Positions 62,048 to 64,000 of a stretch of DNA of 64,000 nucleotides are shown piece after piece. The stretch comes from Desmodus rotundus (Eukaryota > Chordata > Mammalia > Chiroptera > Phyllostomidae): positions 58,739,459 through 58,803,458 of the forward strand of contig NC_071392.1 of the NCBI RefSeq assembly GCF_022682495.2, in the 5' to 3' direction. The translations under genes and the position numbers were made by a program. The notes beneath the pieces were generated by a model. It was not told where the DNA came from and did not search any database. It saw only the letters and a program-made list of their open reading frames with translations. Positions within the stretch are counted from its first letter, which is position 1. Each line of letters starts with the position of its first letter.

Positions 62048-62064
62048 ACCCGCTTCCTACGAAA
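62048..62064 (-). other. CENP-B-box-like 17-mer (unit 30)
   Basis: Same 17-mer as at 551-567. Confidence 0.6.
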
Positions 62065-62943
62065 TAGGTTGATTCCCGAGTGCGTTTGAGGAGCAAACAA
62101 ATCTTCAGGAACGTATTATCTTCCACTGGGAGCCCCACAGGCTACTCTGACATTGACATTCCCTTAGGTCTTCCGAGACTTGGAGGCCAAGTCGCGTAGC
62201 ATGGCCTAGCGGCCTTCCAACGTCCGCATACGCTTTGCTCGCAGAACGTGTAGTTTGGCGAAAACAGTGGTAGCCAAGCTTACTCTGGGTCATAGTTGGC
62301 ATAGTCCTGTGCTTCCGTTCACTCATTTATTTTGGGCAACGTGATTCCACAAGTCTGTGGCTAGCAAAGTTACCGCCAAGGTGATCCTACAGGAAACCAA
62401 TTGAAATGACGTTCCGAATCGGTGGCTTCTAGCGGCATCCCACACATTTCGCACTCTACTGAAACGAGTGCATTGACCTAGTGTTACCCGCTGGAGATGA
62501 AGTTTTCTAATAAAGGACTTGTATGAGACATCCTGAGTCCCTAGTTGTTTGGAAGCTTTGCATGAATTCCTTGCTATTCTATCAGAAGGAAATTCAATCG
62601 CATAGAGTCAGTGGGCTGTGAGCTTCATGGGCATATGTACGTTCGAGAAACAGTTTTGTCCACAAGACACGGTAGTCAGTAGCTGCAGGAGATCTTCGGC
62701 CTCTGCTGTTTTCCCGGACAAAAGAGAGCGGCGAAAAGCCCACACTCGCAGCTCATTGTCCTGCGGAGGTCTGAAACTGCTATGCTCCTGTTCATTCACT
62801 ACGGATTGAAAATGATTTCAGTAGCATTTGCTTTAGGACACAACCCACAGCTCTGATATATCAGAAGATTTCTGTTTAAAGATAGAGTTAGTGTTAGGGC
62901 TAGCATTACGATTATGGAAAGGATAAGCTTTATCATGAGGGTA

Positions 62944-63201
62944 GGGATAGGGATAGGGTTAGGGTTAGGGTTAGGGTTAGGGATAGGGATAGGGTTAGGG
63001 TTAGGGTTAGGGTTAGGGATAGGGTTAGGGTTAGGGTTATGGATAGGGTTAGGGTTAGCGTTAGGGTTAGGGATAGGGTTAGGGTTAGGGTTATGGATAG
63101 GGTTAGGGTTAGGGTTAGGGTTAGGGTTAGCGTTAGGGATAGGTTTAGCATTAGCGTTTGGGTTAATGTTACATATAGGTTTAGGGCTAGGGCTAAAGCT
63201 A
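62944..63201 (+). repeat. Interstitial telomeric tract, 43 hexamers (unit 30)
   Basis: L pattern. Last tract in the window. Confidence 0.96.
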
Positions 63202-63654
63202 GATGACGGCCACAGGTAGAGGACCGTGTGCCATGGAAGATCCTGCATTTCATAGGTGTCTTAGTCCTGTGCTTTCACGCAGTCCGTTGAGGACGAGAAA
63301 GTGATTCTGTAGATCGTTGCACTGAAACACAGCAAGGTAAAAATAACAGAGCAAGAGAGCTGATCATAAGTTCTGAAGAGGGTATGTGATGTGGTACAAG
63401 GCACTCATTTCCAATTCAACTGCTATGAGCACATTGATCTAGTGCTGCGTTCATGCTTAAAGCCACTTCTCAGGAACATGTTCATTCCCGAGTAACTTGG
63501 CAGCTTTCAAAGCGTTCACTCCTGTGCTGTGTGAGAGAGTCACTCGGATAGAGTACGGGGACTGCTAGCTGCACGTGCATTTCCACGTTGCAAACACTGT
63601 ATGGGCAAAGTGAGGTAGTAGGCGGTTGCCTCTCTTCTTCCCGGGGCTACGCTT

Positions 63655-64000
63655 TTCTGATGGAAAAAGTACCTAGGAGAAAACTCTACTGTGGAAGCTC
63701 ATTCCGCTTCAAGGATCACAAAGTGCTATGCTAGCATTCCCTCCCTTGCTGACGGGAGATCATTTCAGTAGCTCCTGCGCTATGACACGAGCCAGAGATG
63801 CTATATGGCAGCAAGGTTCTTGGACAGGATGCTCACAAGGGTACGTCCTATGTGACACACCGCTGCTTTCATCTCCTACTGAAATGAGAACATTGATAAC
63901 ACGTCCAATAGTGTGGATGGCTTTTGTTGAGAACACTTTTCGCACGACTTGATATAATTGCTGAATGACGCAGGGGAGCGCAAAGTCTTCACTGCTGTAT
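63655..64000 (+). repeat. Satellite unit 31, partial (first 346 bp)
   Basis: Truncated by the window edge. It carries AACACGTCC, so its front is not the main L type. The length class cannot be told. Confidence 0.96.

Larger units (their letters stand above)
61498..63654 (+). repeat. Satellite unit 30, class L
   Basis: Full L haplotype. A private T in AACGTGTAG near 62249 is the only difference from units 22, 25 and 28 that I noticed. Confidence 0.97.
1..64000 (+). repeat. Tandem satellite array, 2.1-kb unit, 30 full copies plus one partial
   Basis: The window is filled by one head-to-tail array. Unit starts are defined here by the phase of base 1 (TTCTGATGG...). Successive starts are 2085, 2097 or 2157 bases apart, summing exactly to 63,654 bases for 30 units. 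Copies differ by scattered substitutions, and length differences are confined to an internal telomere-type hexamer tract. Both window edges lie inside the array, so its true size and flanks are unknown. The unit has no gene, no inverted copies and no interrupting insertion. I do not recognise the unit as a named satellite family. A tandem gene macrosatellite was considered, but no open frame outside the hexamers exceeds about 84 codons. Confidence 0.98.

Noticed and set aside
1..64000. CRISPR array or bacterial repeat locus
   Set aside because: Units are about 2.1 kb with no short repeat-spacer pattern and no cas-like genes. The telomere-type hexamers indicate a eukaryote.
1..64000. Tandem ribosomal DNA or gene macrosatellite (D4Z4-like)
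   Set aside because: No rRNA-like conserved segment was recognised and no open frame of useful size exists outside the low-complexity tract.
1..64000. True chromosome end (terminal telomere)
   Set aside because: Hexamer tracts are short, variant-rich and regularly separated by about 1.9 kb of complex sequence, so they are interstitial. No terminal run of perfect repeats is present.

Overview
The whole 64,000-base window is one head-to-tail satellite array. It holds 30 complete copies and one partial copy of a single unit of about 2.1 kb, all in the same orientation, with no unique sequence at either end. I find no protein-coding gene, RNA gene, mobile element or CRISPR array that I can support. 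The short open frames recur in every copy, are broken by stops or lost starts in some copies, and the longest ones are simply translations of telomere-type hexamers.

Each unit has (using the first copy, 1-2085, as reference) about 1.45 kb of complex sequence, then a tract of telomere-type hexamers (core at 1447-1632) with the G-rich strand on +, then about 450 bases of complex sequence. The core is mostly GGGTTA with GGGATA, TGGATA and GCGTTA variants, and is flanked by visibly decayed hexamers. A 17-base site on the minus strand at 551-567 carries all nine essential bases of the mammalian CENP-B box and agrees at 15 of 17 positions with the full consensus. It is unchanged in all 30 complete copies. 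The complex part also contains several old, diverged copies of a short motif (around 230, 503, 967 and 1856 of unit 1).

Units come in three exact lengths: S = 2085, M = 2097 and L = 2157 bases. The differences (12 and 72 bases) lie entirely in the hexamer tract, which has 31, 33 or 43 hexamers. I see no net indel anywhere else in 30 copies. The order is S M L L | S M L L | S L L L M | S L L | S S L M M L | S M L | S M L | M L | partial. The trimer S-M-L (6,339 bases) recurs at 1, 8497, 46723 and 53062, so this is a higher-order repeat. A middle block (about 16993-40371) uses related but distinct S and L variants. Several units (4, 8, 12, 16, 18, 21, 29) are chimeras of two unit types, as expected from in-register unequal crossover or gene conversion. 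Several of the switches fall in the few hundred bases just upstream of the telomeric tract.

The organism is a eukaryote with TTAGGG-type telomeres. The CENP-B-box match would fit a mammal, but CENP-B-like boxes and TTAGGG telomeres also occur elsewhere in animals, and CpG does not look strongly depleted in the stretches I inspected, so I cannot name the lineage. The most economical reading is a pericentromeric or subtelomeric heterochromatin satellite, perhaps of an acrocentric or telocentric chromosome, combining a candidate centromere-protein site with interstitial telomeric repeats. Function is inferred, not shown.
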